DNA of 64,000 bases from Rhodoferax sp. (GTDB taxonomy: Bacteria > Pseudomonadota > Gammaproteobacteria > Burkholderiales > Burkholderiaceae_C), in contig NZ_JABBPD010000008.1 of NCBI RefSeq assembly GCF_012927445.1, forward strand, positions 496,001-560,000. The letters run 5' to 3'. Below the pieces are notes generated by a model that was given only the letters and a program-made list of their open reading frames with translations, was not told where the DNA came from and ran no database searches. How positions within the stretch are numbered: the first letter of the stretch is position 1; each line of letters opens with the position of its first letter. This document shows, in pieces, positions 51,563-60,660 of this stretch. The translations under genes and the position numbers were made by a program.

Positions 51563-53284
51563 TCATCCGTGCTCGGGCGCCGGGGTCACTGGCATCGGGG
51601 TGAAACGCTCCAGAATATGGCGCGTCATGCCTTTGGCCAACTCATCTTCGCCAAAGAAGACCGTGCCGATTTCATCGTTACGCAGCAATTGCGATTCTTC
51701 CTCGCTGTGGGTGCGCAGTACGATTTCAATGGTCGGATTGAGGGTGCGAGCCGTGTCGGCCATCTGCCGAACGCCGAGGGGATCGGGGGTGGCGATCACC
51801 AGCATGGCCGCATTCGCAATATGCGCCTGGATCAGGACCGCCGGATCGGCCGCACTCCCTGAAACGGCGTGGGTTCCAGCCTTGCGGAGTTGCTCCACCA
51901 GTTCGCGGTTCTGCTCGACCACGACATAAGGAAAGCCACCTGAATCCAGCGCCTTGGCAATGCGGCGTCCAACCCGGCCAAAGCCGACCAGCACAACTTG
52001 GCCCTCGAGAAATTTGCGTTCGGTCGTCATGGGCAACTCGGCATAAGGGTCTTGCCGCTGTTCCAGACGGCGGGCCAGTTCCGAGTGTTTCAGAAGCCAG
52101 CGTTGCAACGGGGCAATGCCGGCAAACAGCAAGGGGTTCAATGCAATTGATATCAGTGAACCCGCCAGAACCAGGCTCACCCCTTCGGCAGGCAACAAGC
52201 CGAGCGACAGTCCCAAACCCGCCAGAATAAAAGAGAACTCCCCGATCTGTGCCAAGCTGGCCGCGACGGTCAGCGCCGTGTTGAGCGGGTAGCGCAACGC
52301 AATCACCAGCACCGCCGCTGCGAGCGACTTGCCCAGAATAATGATGGCAATCACGCCCAGCACGCGCAGGGGCTGCTCGATCAGAATCATGGGCTCGAAC
52401 AACATGCCCACCGAGACGAAAAACAGCACCGAGAAGGCGTCGCGCAGCGGTAAGGATTCCTCTGCAGCGCGATGGCTTAGCTCGGATTCGCGCATTACCG
52501 TACCGGCGAAGAAGGCGCCCAGCGCAAACGACACGCTGAAAAGGGCGGAGGCCCCATAGGCGATGCCAATTGCCGTGGCGATCACGGACAGGGTGAACAG
52601 TTCGCGCGAGCCGGTGCGCGCCACCTGCCACAACAGCCAGGGTAGCGCGCGCCGCCCGACGATCAGCATGAGGGCGATAAAGGCAGACACCTGCAGCAGC
52701 GTTTGTCCAATGGTCATCCAAAGTGGTTTGGCGGCGGCACCTTCGGCCATGGAGCCACCCAGTACGCCTGCGAGCGGGGGCAGCAGCACCAACACCAGCA
52801 CAGTCGCCAAGTCTTCAACCACCAGCCAGCCCACAGCGATCCGCCCATTCATGGAGTCAAGCACTCGGCGGGCTTCGAGCGCCTTGAGCAGTACCACCGT
52901 ACTCGCGCAAGACAGCGATAAGCCGAAGATCAGCCCGCCCCCCAGACTCCAGCCCCACCACCAGGCCAAAGACATGCCCAACACCGTGGCCAAGCCCATT
53001 TGCACGACGGCTCCAGGCACGGCAATGCGCTTGACCGCCAGCAAGTCGTTGAGCGAAAAATGGAGCCCAACCCCGAACATCAGCAACATGACGCCAATCT
53101 CCGATAACTGGGAGGCAATTTGCACGTCGGCCACGAAACCTGGCGTCGTCGGGCCAATGAGGATGCCGGCAACCAGATAGCCCACCAGCGCCGGAATCTT
53201 GAGCCTTTCGGCAATGAATCCGAAAATCAAAGCGACGCCGAAGCCGGCGGCAATGGTCGTAATTAAAGAAATGTTGTGATCCAT
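51563..53284 (-). CDS. CPA2 cation:proton antiporter with TrkA-N domain (YbaL/KefB type)
   Basis: 573 residues. About twelve hydrophobic segments (1-385) carry the CPA2 features FGFIAERLKIPALVGYLVAGILIGP and LLMFGVGLHFS. A cytoplasmic NAD-binding TrkA-N domain follows (about 410-540, VVLVGFGRVGRRIAKAL). Likely exchanges K+ or Na+ for protons. It converges with the patatin gene. Confidence 0.94.
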   Translation of the reverse strand: MDHNISLITTIAAGFGVALIFGFIAERLKIPALVGYLVAGILIGPTTPGFVADVQIASQLSEIGVMLLMFGVGLHFSLNDLLAVKRIAVPGAVVQMGLATVLGMSLAWWWGWSLGGGLIFGLSLSCASTVVLLKALEARRVLDSMNGRIAVGWLVVEDLATVLVLVLLPPLAGVLGGSMAEGAAAKPLWMTIGQTLLQVSAFIALMLIVGRRALPWLLWQVARTGSRELFTLSVIATAIGIAYGASALFSVSFALGAFFAGTVMRESELSHRAAEESLPLRDAFSVLFFVSVGMLFEPMILIEQPLRVLGVIAIIILGKSLAAAVLVIALRYPLNTALTVAASLAQIGEFSFILAGLGLSLGLLPAEGVSLVLAGSLISIALNPLLFAGIAPLQRWLLKHSELARRLEQRQDPYAELPMTTERKFLEGQVVLVGFGRVGRRIAKALDSGGFPYVVVEQNRELVEQLRKAGTHAVSGSAADPAVLIQAHIANAAMLVIATPDPLGVRQMADTARTLNPTIEIVLRTHSEEESQLLRNDEIGTVFFGEDELAKGMTRHILERFTPMPVTPAPEHG

Positions 53285-53687
53285 TCAGTCCTTGGGTTGG
53301 TCCGCTGTCAAATGGCAGGTGGGAATAGGAATGTTTTATATATGGCCGGTGGCGCGCTGGCGATAAAGGCCAACTGGCGGGGCATCGCCACTGGGCTTGA
53401 GGCACTTACAGTGTAGTTAGAGCGCATCAGGACAGCCTCAACCAGTAACAAATAAGCGCCACGACACGCAGCTTTTTACCAGTGAATAGCCTCCAGGCTC
53501 ATACGAGGAACTCGATAGTCCACAGTGGAAAAGAGAGTATTTTTTCAGGCGAACAGTTCTTCCTGAACGGCAGAGGCAGTCGTTTCTTTGGGCCGTCGGA
53601 GGCCAATCATCGCCGCGGTTGCGTGGATGTCTTGTTGGGTGGGATAGCATGGGCGCATGCACACCGTTTCGCCCAATTAGCTCCTGA
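53285..53687. other. 403-bp intergenic region between antiporter gene and comEC
   Basis: Divergent spacer that must hold the promoters of both neighbours. It is more A/T-rich than its surroundings (for example TGTTTTATATATGG near 53331 and AGAGTATTTTTTCAGG near 53534). I see no open frame with family-like sequence, no tRNA and no repeat copy. Confidence 0.6.
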
Positions 53688-56078
53688 ATGGCGCGGTTTA
53701 TTTTTCCGGTGCTGTTGGGCTTTGTGATTGGCACCGCCTTGCAGTTGCAGCAGGTGGCGCTGTTTGCCTGGCCGGTTTATATGTGTTTTATGCTGCTAGC
53801 CGCCGTTCTGTATGCGCTGGTAGCTACTAAATTAATAGCATTCCGTGGCCGTGCCGGGTTGGCTGCACTGGCCTTTGGCCTGCTGGCATTTGGGTTGACC
53901 GGGCTGCGCGCTTCGGCCTTTTCAGAGCAGACGCTGGATGCCGCGCTCGAAGGGCGCGACGTGGTGGTCACCGGGGTCGTGGCCGCCATGCCGCAGCACA
54001 ACGAGACCGGGCTGCGTTTTCGCCTGGAGGTGGAGTCGGCGCAGCTGCTGGACAAGCCGGTGCACTTGCCGCCCAGCCTTTATCTGGGCTGGTATTCCGG
54101 TGTGTTTGGCGGCGCAGGCCTGGTCGGCGAACTGCAGCGTCAGCCCGCCGCGATCGAGGCTGGCGAGCGCTGGCAAATGACGGTTCGCCTGAAGGCGCCG
54201 CATGGCGGCAGCAACCCGTTTGGTTTTGACTTTGAACTGTGGCTGTGGGAGCAGGGCTTGCAGGCCACCGGCTATGTGCGCGCTGGCCCCAAAGACCCGG
54301 CACCGTTGCGGCTGAACCAGTCCGGCTGGCATCCGGTGGAGCGTGCCCGCCAGCAAGTGCGGGATCAGATTTTTGAACGGGTGGCGGAGCGCAAATACGC
54401 CGGTCTGATTGCCGCCCTGGTGGTGGGCGACCAGACCGCGATTGACCGCGCCGACTGGGATATCTTTCGCGTCACCGGCGTTTCGCACCTGATGTCAATC
54501 TCAGGCTTGCACATCACCATGTTTGCCTGGCTGGCAGCCCTGGCGGTGGGCTGGTGGTGGCGGCGTTCCGCGCGACTTTGCCTGCGCGTGCCGGCACCCA
54601 GCGCCGCCTTGGTGGGGGGCGTGCTGCTGGCCACGGCCTATGCCTTCTTCAGCGGCTGGGGCGTGCCCTCGCAGCGTACGGTGCTGATGCTGGTCACGGT
54701 GGGTTTGCTGCGCTTGTCGGGCAAGCAATGGCCGTGGCCGCACGTCTGGCTGCTGGCGTGCGCGGTGGTGCTGGCGCTGGACCCGTGGGCGCTGCTGCAG
54801 GCGGGCTTCTGGTTGAGCTTTGTGGCGGTGGGTGTGTTGTTTGCCACCGATTCAGGCGCGGTGCCTGCGAAAACTGAGATTAACGCCATCACCAGCGTGC
54901 GGGCCCTGTTCCGTGAGCAATGGGTGATCACGCTGGCCTTGACGCCACTGACCCTGCTGCTCTTTGGCCAGGTCTCCTTGGTGGGTCTGGTGGCCAATGC
55001 GCTGGCGATTCCGTGGGTGACGCTGGTGGTGACGCCACTGGCGATGCTGGGCGTGTTGCTGCCGCCGTTGTGGGACGTGGCCTCAGTCGCCATCGCGGCG
55101 CTGGCCTGGTATTTACAGTTGCTGGCGGCTTTGCCTTTTGCTTCTATTTCCATAGCGCAAGCGCCTTTATGGGCAGGGGCTGCAGGCGTTTTTGGCGGCT
55201 TTTTGCTGGCCATGCAGTTGCCCTGGAGCCTGCGACTGCTTGGGCTGCCCTTGTTGCTGCCGGTGCTGCTGTGGCAGGCGCCGCGGCCTTCAGCGGGCCA
55301 GTTTGACCTGCTGGCCGCCGACATCGGGCAGGGCAACGCCGTCCTGGTGCGCACCGCCAGCCATGCGCTGGTGTTTGATGCCGGGCCGCGCTTCAGCCGC
55401 GAGAGTGACGCCGGCCATCGCGTGCTGGTGCCGCTGTTGCGCGCGCTCGATGTCCGGGTCGATAAGCTGATGCTCAGCCATCGGGACACGGATCACATCG
55501 GTGGCGCACTGGCCGTGCTGGCAATGCAACCGCAAGCCGAGTTGCTCAGTTCAATTGAAGATGACCATGAACTGCAGTCCGTGCGCCGGGCCACCCGCTG
55601 CACGGCGGGGCAGCACTGGCGCTGGGACGGTGTCGATTTTGACGTGCTGCACCCGCGGGCGGACGACTACGACGCCGCCAATAAATCCAATGCCATGAGT
55701 TGCGCCTTGCGCATCTCCAATGGCGTGCAGTCGGCACTGCTGGCGGGCGATATTGAACAGGCGCAGGAAGCACGGCTGGTCGGGGAAGGGGCAAGCTTGA
55801 AAGTCGACGTGTTGCTGGTGCCACACCACGGCAGCAAAACCTCCAGCAGCGCCGTTTTTCTGGATGCGGTGCAGCCGCAGTTTGCGCTGGTGCAGGCCGG
55901 TTACCGCAACCGCTTTGGCCACCCGGCCGAGCCTGTTTTGGTGCGTTATGCCGAGCGCCACATTCGTGTGATTGATTCGCCCCATTGTGGTGCGGCGACT
56001 TGGCAATCGGCCCAGCCCGGTGATATCACATGCCAGCGCACACAAGATTTGCGCTATTGGCATCATCGGCTTCCTTAA
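53688..56078 (+). CDS. comEC: DNA internalization competence protein ComEC/Rec2
   Basis: Inner-membrane channel for uptake of transforming single-stranded DNA. 796 residues: an N-terminal membrane pair and OB-like DUF4131 region (about 1-170), the Competence domain with multiple membrane helices (about 215-510, MSISGLHITMFAWLAAL), and a C-terminal metallo-beta-lactamase-like domain (DIGQGNAVLVRT, SHRDTDHIGG, PHHGSKTSSS). The domain set is complete, suggesting natural competence is possible. Two repeat copies are read in frame, each within or beside a membrane helix. Confidence 0.95.
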   Translation: MARFIFPVLLGFVIGTALQLQQVALFAWPVYMCFMLLAAVLYALVATKLIAFRGRAGLAALAFGLLAFGLTGLRASAFSEQTLDAALEGRDVVVTGVVAAMPQHNETGLRFRLEVESAQLLDKPVHLPPSLYLGWYSGVFGGAGLVGELQRQPAAIEAGERWQMTVRLKAPHGGSNPFGFDFELWLWEQGLQATGYVRAGPKDPAPLRLNQSGWHPVERARQQVRDQIFERVAERKYAGLIAALVVGDQTAIDRADWDIFRVTGVSHLMSISGLHITMFAWLAALAVGWWWRRSARLCLRVPAPSAALVGGVLLATAYAFFSGWGVPSQRTVLMLVTVGLLRLSGKQWPWPHVWLLACAVVLALDPWALLQAGFWLSFVAVGVLFATDSGAVPAKTEINAITSVRALFREQWVITLALTPLTLLLFGQVSLVGLVANALAIPWVTLVVTPLAMLGVLLPPLWDVASVAIAALAWYLQLLAALPFASISIAQAPLWAGAAGVFGGFLLAMQLPWSLRLLGLPLLLPVLLWQAPRPSAGQFDLLAADIGQGNAVLVRTASHALVFDAGPRFSRESDAGHRVLVPLLRALDVRVDKLMLSHRDTDHIGGALAVLAMQPQAELLSSIEDDHELQSVRRATRCTAGQHWRWDGVDFDVLHPRADDYDAANKSNAMSCALRISNGVQSALLAGDIEQAQEARLVGEGASLKVDVLLVPHHGSKTSSSAVFLDAVQPQFALVQAGYRNRFGHPAEPVLVRYAERHIRVIDSPHCGAATWQSAQPGDITCQRTQDLRYWHHRLP
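53788..53839 (+). repeat. Interspersed repeat, first copy inside comEC
   Basis: TGCTGCTAGCCGCCGTTCTG, ATGCGCTGG, then the hairpin end GCTACTAAATTAATAGC. It encodes LLAAVLYALVATKLIAF, a membrane-helix end. Confidence 0.8.
55140..55187 (-). repeat. Interspersed repeat, second copy inside comEC (reverse, degenerate)
   Basis: On the minus strand: GCCTGCAGCCCCTGCCC, GCGCTTGCGC and TATGGAAATAGAAGC. Recognisable by block order but diverged. It encodes ASISIAQAPLWAGAAG. Confidence 0.55.
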
Positions 56079-56140
56079 GATCCAGATCAATTCGGGTTGG
56101 CGTAAAGCTTGCTAAGCTAGATCAAGGAGCGTGATTCTTT

Positions 56141-57661
56141 ATGCAGAAATTCGACGAGATGTACACCCAGTTGCCCTACGAGTTCTTTACTCACGGGGCG
56201 CAGATCCGTGACCACTACAAAATCTACGATGAATGGCTGGCCCGTCAGCCCGGCGACATGATGGCCAAGCGACGTGAAGAAGCCGAAATGATCTTCCGCC
56301 GCGTCGGCATTACCTTTGCTGTTTACGGCGAGAAAGACGAAGAGGGCGCCGGCAACGAGCGGCTCATCCCGTTTGATTTGATTCCGCGCATCATTCCGGC
56401 GCATGAGTGGGCCAGCATGGAGCGTGGTCTGGTGCAGCGGGTGACGGCGCTCAACCGTTTCATCCATGACGTCTACCACGACCAGGAGATCATCAAGGCC
56501 GGCATCGTGCCGCGTGAGCAGATCGAGAAAAACGCCCAGTTCCGCCCCGAGATGATGGGCGTTGATGTGCCGAACAACATTTACTCGCACATCTCCGGTA
56601 TCGACATCGTGCGGGCCCCCAACGCCAAGGGTGAGGGCGAATATTACGTGCTGGAAGACAACCTGCGCGTGCCCAGCGGCGTGAGCTACATGCTGGAAAA
56701 CCGCAAGATGATGATGCGGCTTTTCCCCGCCTTGTTCAACGCGCACCGCGTGGCGCCGGTGGCGCATTACCCCGACTTGTTGCTGGAAACCCTGCGTGCC
56801 AGCAGCCCGGCCACCACGGCCGAGCCAACGGTGGTGGTGCTGACGCCCGGCATGCACAACAGCGCTTATTTTGAACACGCGTTTCTGGCGCAGCAAATGG
56901 GCGTGGAACTGGTGGAAGGGCAAGACCTGTTTGTTAAAGACAACTTTGTCTACATGCGCACCACGCGCGGGCTCAAGCGGGTGGATGTGATCTACCGCCG
57001 GGTCGATGACGATTTTCTGGACCCTCAGGTGTTCCGACCCACGTCCACCCTGGGCTGTGCCGGTCTGCTGGATGTGTATCGCGCCGGCCACGTGAGTATT
57101 TGCAACGCCGTCGGCACTGGTGTGGCCGATGACAAATCGATCTATCCCTACGTGCCGAAGATGATCGAGTTTTACCTCGGTGAAAAACCCATTCTCAACA
57201 ACGTGCCCACCTACATGTGCCGCAACAAGGACGATCTGGCCTACACGCTGGCCAATATGAAAGACCTGGTGGTGAAAGAGGTGCATGGTGCCGGTGGCTA
57301 CGGCATGCTGGTCGGCCCGGCCGCCACCCAAGCCGAGATCGAAGACTTCCGCAAAGCGGTGTTGGCCAACCCCAGCGGCTACATCGCGCAGCCGACGCTC
57401 AGCCTGTCGAGCTGCCCCACCTTCGTGGAGAGCGGCATTGCCCCGCGCCACATTGATCTGCGGCCCTACGTGCTCAGCGGCAAGACGGTGCAGATGGTGC
57501 CGGGTGGCCTGACCCGCGTGGCCCTGAAAGACGGTTCGCTGGTGGTGAATTCGTCACAAGGCGGCGGTACCAAAGATACCTGGGTGCTGGAGAACGGCGT
57601 GAACCCTGCCGCACCGGCACCCGCCCCATCGCAGTCGCAGTCGCAAACCCCGTCATCCTGA
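56141..57661 (+). CDS. Circularly permuted type 2 ATP-grasp protein
   Basis: The 506-residue protein of the COG2308 family has HDVYHDQEIIKAGIVP, the segment YYVLEDNLRVPSGVSYMLENR, and VVKEVHGAGGYGMLVGP, matching the permuted ATP-grasp. Such proteins are predicted peptide-amide ligases and nearly always occur with the alpha-E (DUF403) protein, as here 16 bp downstream, and often with a transglutaminase. The ATG follows CAAGGAGCG. The C-terminal tail is Pro/Ser/Gln-rich. The substrate is unknown. Confidence 0.93.
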   Translation: MQKFDEMYTQLPYEFFTHGAQIRDHYKIYDEWLARQPGDMMAKRREEAEMIFRRVGITFAVYGEKDEEGAGNERLIPFDLIPRIIPAHEWASMERGLVQRVTALNRFIHDVYHDQEIIKAGIVPREQIEKNAQFRPEMMGVDVPNNIYSHISGIDIVRAPNAKGEGEYYVLEDNLRVPSGVSYMLENRKMMMRLFPALFNAHRVAPVAHYPDLLLETLRASSPATTAEPTVVVLTPGMHNSAYFEHAFLAQQMGVELVEGQDLFVKDNFVYMRTTRGLKRVDVIYRRVDDDFLDPQVFRPTSTLGCAGLLDVYRAGHVSICNAVGTGVADDKSIYPYVPKMIEFYLGEKPILNNVPTYMCRNKDDLAYTLANMKDLVVKEVHGAGGYGMLVGPAATQAEIEDFRKAVLANPSGYIAQPTLSLSSCPTFVESGIAPRHIDLRPYVLSGKTVQMVPGGLTRVALKDGSLVVNSSQGGGTKDTWVLENGVNPAAPAPAPSQSQSQTPSS

Positions 57662-57677
57662 GCGCAAGGAGTTACCC

Positions 57678-58637
57678 ATGCTGTCACGTACCGCCGATCA
57701 CCTTTTCTGGATGTCCCGCTACACCGAGCGGGCCGAGAACACCGCCCGCATGCTGGATGTGAACTATCAGACTTCCCTTTTGCCGCAGTCCGACGCGGTC
57801 GCGCTGATGGGCTGGCAGGGTTTGCTGAGCATCAGTGAACTGCTGCCCACCTACACCGCCGAGCATGGCGACATCAACGTCCGCAACGTGATGGACTTCA
57901 TGGTGAAGGATGAGAGCAATCCCTCCAGTATCGTGTCCTGCCTGGGCGCGGCCCGCGAGAACGCGCGGGCCGTGCGCGGCACGCTCACCACCGAAGTCTG
58001 GGAGACGCAGAACCAGACCTGGCTGGAGGTCAAACGCATGATCAAGTCGGGCGAGTTTGAACATGACCCGTCGCAATTTTTTGAATGGGTCAAGTTCCGC
58101 TCGCACCTGTCACGCGGCGTGACGGTGGGCACCATGCTGATGGACGAGGCCTTGTACTTCATGCGCCTGGGTACTTTTCTGGAACGGGCCGACAACACGG
58201 CGCGTCTGGTGGATGTGAAGTTCCACGCTGTACAAAGTGACTTTTTTGGCACCGCCAATGGCAAGGACCAAGAGTACGATTTCTACCACTGGAGCGCTAT
58301 TTTGCGCAGCGTGTCGGCGTTTGAGGTCTACCGCAAGGTGTACCGCGATGTCATCCGGCCTGAACGCGTGGCCGAGTTGTTGATTTTGCGTCCCGATATG
58401 CCGCGTTCGCTGCATGCCAGTTTGAACGAGGTGGTCAACAATCTGGCCATGGTGGTCAATGACCAGTCGAGCGAAACCCATCGGCGCGCGGGCAAGTTGC
58501 GCGCTGAACTGAAGTACGGCCGCATTGATGAAATCCTGGCCACCGGTCTGCATGCCTACTTGACGCAGTTTCTGGACCGCGTGAACGATCTGGGCGCCCA
58601 GATCAGCCGTGATTTTTTGATTCCGTCGGAAGCTTGA
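57678..58637 (+). CDS. Alpha-E domain (DUF403) protein
   Basis: A 319-residue all-helical COG2307 protein starting MLSRTADHLFWMSRYTERAENTARMLDV, the family signature, with a second related motif at LGTFLERADNTARLVDV. Obligate partner of the permuted ATP-grasp upstream; function not established. Confidence 0.94.
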   Translation: MLSRTADHLFWMSRYTERAENTARMLDVNYQTSLLPQSDAVALMGWQGLLSISELLPTYTAEHGDINVRNVMDFMVKDESNPSSIVSCLGAARENARAVRGTLTTEVWETQNQTWLEVKRMIKSGEFEHDPSQFFEWVKFRSHLSRGVTVGTMLMDEALYFMRLGTFLERADNTARLVDVKFHAVQSDFFGTANGKDQEYDFYHWSAILRSVSAFEVYRKVYRDVIRPERVAELLILRPDMPRSLHASLNEVVNNLAMVVNDQSSETHRRAGKLRAELKYGRIDEILATGLHAYLTQFLDRVNDLGAQISRDFLIPSEA

Positions 58638-58688
58638 CGGCAAGACATGGGCGTTTATTCAGGATAATCGTCGGCAGGAGGCGATTCA

Positions 58689-59558
58689 ATGAAAGTGGCA
58701 GAGATTAATCGGGAGCTGGACATAGCTCGGGACGCAGGCCCCTTGCGTGACATCATCATCCCGCCCTGTCCGGAATTGCTGGCCGAGTTGCAACTGGAGG
58801 TGAGCCAGGGCGACCCCGACCCCGGTGTGATTGCCTGTATTGCCGGCAGCGACGTGGCAATGGCGGCTTCGTTGATCCGTATTTCCAACAGTTCGTTTTA
58901 CGCGCGCAGTCAGCCGGTGCGCACCGTGGCCGAGTCGGTGGCCATGCTGGGCGTGGGGCCTACCGTGTCCGTTTTGACGGGGTTTTTGGCGCGTAATGCA
59001 ATTCACGTCAACTCGCCCTTGCTGGCGCATTTTTGGGAATCGTCCACCCGCCGTTCACTGGCCATGGCCTACATTGCGCGCCAGTTGTATGACGTGGATG
59101 CCGATGTGGCTCAAACCTGCGGCCTGTTTTGCCACGTCGGCATTCCCGTCATGTTGCAAGGCCTCAAGGGCTATTCGGGCACCCTGGCCGAAGCGATGGC
59201 GCGGCAAGACCGCACGTTCACGCAAACTGAGAATGCCGCGCACCGCACGGACCACGCGGTGGTGGGCGCGCTGGTTGCCAAAACCTGGCGGTTGCCGGCG
59301 GTGATTTCCATTGCCGTGCGGCTGCACCATGATTTCACTGCCCTGCGCGACGACGCGATCCCGCTGGAGGTGCGCAATCTGGTCGCCATTGCCGCCATTG
59401 CCGAGCATCTGGTCGGCAAGCACGAAGGCGTGCAAGAACAACGGGAATGGGAACGCCACGGCGACGAATGTCTGGCCTTTTTGCAAGTCGGCGCGGCCGA
59501 AGTGGATGCCTGGGTGGATGCCCTGTACCCGGCTTTCGAGAGCGTGCTGGTGAACTGA
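58689..59558 (+). CDS. HDOD domain protein
   Basis: A 289-residue HDOD signalling-type protein: IPPCPELLAELQLEVSQ, VAMAASLIRISNSSFYARS, VAMLGVGPTVSVLTGFL, and a partially HD-like late segment (VGALVAKTWRLPAVISIAVRLHHD). GGAGGCGATTCA lies before the ATG. A second HDOD gene lies at 49.5 kb; the two are clearly different. It converges with mltB. Confidence 0.92.
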   Translation: MKVAEINRELDIARDAGPLRDIIIPPCPELLAELQLEVSQGDPDPGVIACIAGSDVAMAASLIRISNSSFYARSQPVRTVAESVAMLGVGPTVSVLTGFLARNAIHVNSPLLAHFWESSTRRSLAMAYIARQLYDVDADVAQTCGLFCHVGIPVMLQGLKGYSGTLAEAMARQDRTFTQTENAAHRTDHAVVGALVAKTWRLPAVISIAVRLHHDFTALRDDAIPLEVRNLVAIAAIAEHLVGKHEGVQEQREWERHGDECLAFLQVGAAEVDAWVDALYPAFESVLVN

Positions 59559-59568
59559 GTCGAGGCGT

Positions 59569-60660
59569 TTACTTGTTCATGGAAGCCGTAACTTCCTGCC
59601 CTAATTCAATCACCGCCATCGCGTAGTAACTGCTCCAGTTGTAACGCGTGATGGCGTAGAAGTTTTCAGTGCCCGCTACAAAGCGGGGCGATGCGTCACC
59701 GTTTTGCAGTTCCACCAGCGCCAGCGGGCCAATGTGTTGCAGGGCAGGCCCTTCCAGTACCGCGCCTTTGCTCCCAAAGCTGGTCACACTGAAGGTGGGC
59801 AGGATGTCGGGCGCCAGCAGCGCGTCCAGGTCCAGCGTATTGGCATCAAAGCTCACCGGGTAATGGGTCGGCATGCCGCGCTGCCAGCTGAAGGCCTTGA
59901 AGTAATTGGCCACCGAGCCAATCACATCGGCCGGGCTGTTGAAGAGGTCGATCTTGCTGTCGCCATCAAAGTCAATCGCGTATTTCACCCAGCTGGACGG
60001 CATGAACTGGGGCATGCCCATGGCCCCGGCGTAGCTGCCCCGCAATTCCAGCGGGTCAATGTGGGTGCGGTGGCTCAGGCTTAAAAACTGTTCGAGCTCA
60101 TTTATGAAGAATTGGCTGCGCTCTTTGGCGCGCGGGTGCTTGGCCGGAAAATCAAAGGCGAGGGTGGCCAGTGCGTCGATCACCCGGAAGTTGCCCATTT
60201 GCTGGCCGTAAATGGTTTCCACGCCGATGACGCCAACGATGATTTCGGCGGGCACCCCGGTCTCGGCTTCGGCTCGGGCCAGCGTTTCCCGGTTGTCCTG
60301 CCAGAATTTGACGCCGGCCCGGATACGGGTGGCGTCAATGAAGCGGCTGCGGTAAACCTGCCAGTTTTTGGATGTACCAACGGGGGGCGGTTGAATGTAT
60401 TTGGCCACCTGCGACAAGTAGTGCGCCTGCCCGATGGCTTTGCGCACCCATTCGCGGTTCAGATTACGGCGCTCCGCAATGTCATCGGCGGCCTGCATCG
60501 CGTCATCGCGTTGGGCGTAGAGTGGGCCCGACTGGGTCGACGTTCTGGCGAGTTGGGTCGCAACAACCTTCTTTTTTTTGATCTTTTTGGCGCTAGCCCC
60601 CGTCGATAGTGCGCAAATAGCTATAAAAATAGTAGCAATAAAAAACGGTTTGTAATTCAC
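59569..60660 (-). CDS. mltB: Membrane-bound lytic murein transglycosylase B-like
   Basis: Cleaves the glycan strands of peptidoglycan, leaving 1,6-anhydro ends. 363 residues from a GTG at 60660 that overlaps the tgpA stop (GTGA). The catalytic Glu lies in GVIGVETIYGQQMG, with GSYAGAMGMPQFMPSSW and the DFDGDSKIDLFN segment typical of MltB. The signal peptide (NYKPFF, core IATIFIAICALSTG, AxA at 22-24) is encoded by an interspersed repeat covering exactly codons 9-24. Cys16 does not form a lipobox (Ile at -1), so a soluble or AxA-processed protein is expected rather than the E. coli lipoprotein. No in-frame ATG gives a signal peptide; an upstream open frame to 60939 lies inside tgpA. Confidence 0.93.
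   Translation of the reverse strand: MNYKPFFIATIFIAICALSTGASAKKIKKKKVVATQLARTSTQSGPLYAQRDDAMQAADDIAERRNLNREWVRKAIGQAHYLSQVAKYIQPPPVGTSKNWQVYRSRFIDATRIRAGVKFWQDNRETLARAEAETGVPAEIIVGVIGVETIYGQQMGNFRVIDALATLAFDFPAKHPRAKERSQFFINELEQFLSLSHRTHIDPLELRGSYAGAMGMPQFMPSSWVKYAIDFDGDSKIDLFNSPADVIGSVANYFKAFSWQRGMPTHYPVSFDANTLDLDALLAPDILPTFSVTSFGSKGAVLEGPALQHIGPLALVELQNGDASPRFVAGTENFYAITRYNWSSYYAMAVIELGQEVTASMNK
60589..60636 (+). repeat. Interspersed repeat forming the mltB signal peptide
   Basis: Plus strand: GGCGCTAGCCCCCGTCGATA, TGCGCAAATAGCTATAAAAA and TAGTAGC. mltB reads the reverse complement in frame as ATIFIAICALSTGASA, the hydrophobic core and the cleavage site. Confidence 0.93.

Noticed and set aside
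53405..53440. GTTAGAGCGC resembling a tRNA D-arm
   Set aside because: No acceptor, anticodon or T-arm can be built around it; chance match.
60612..60614. Cys16 of MltB as a lipoprotein cysteine
   Set aside because: Position -1 is Ile rather than Gly/Ala/Ser, and an AxA site follows eight residues later, so no lipobox is supported.
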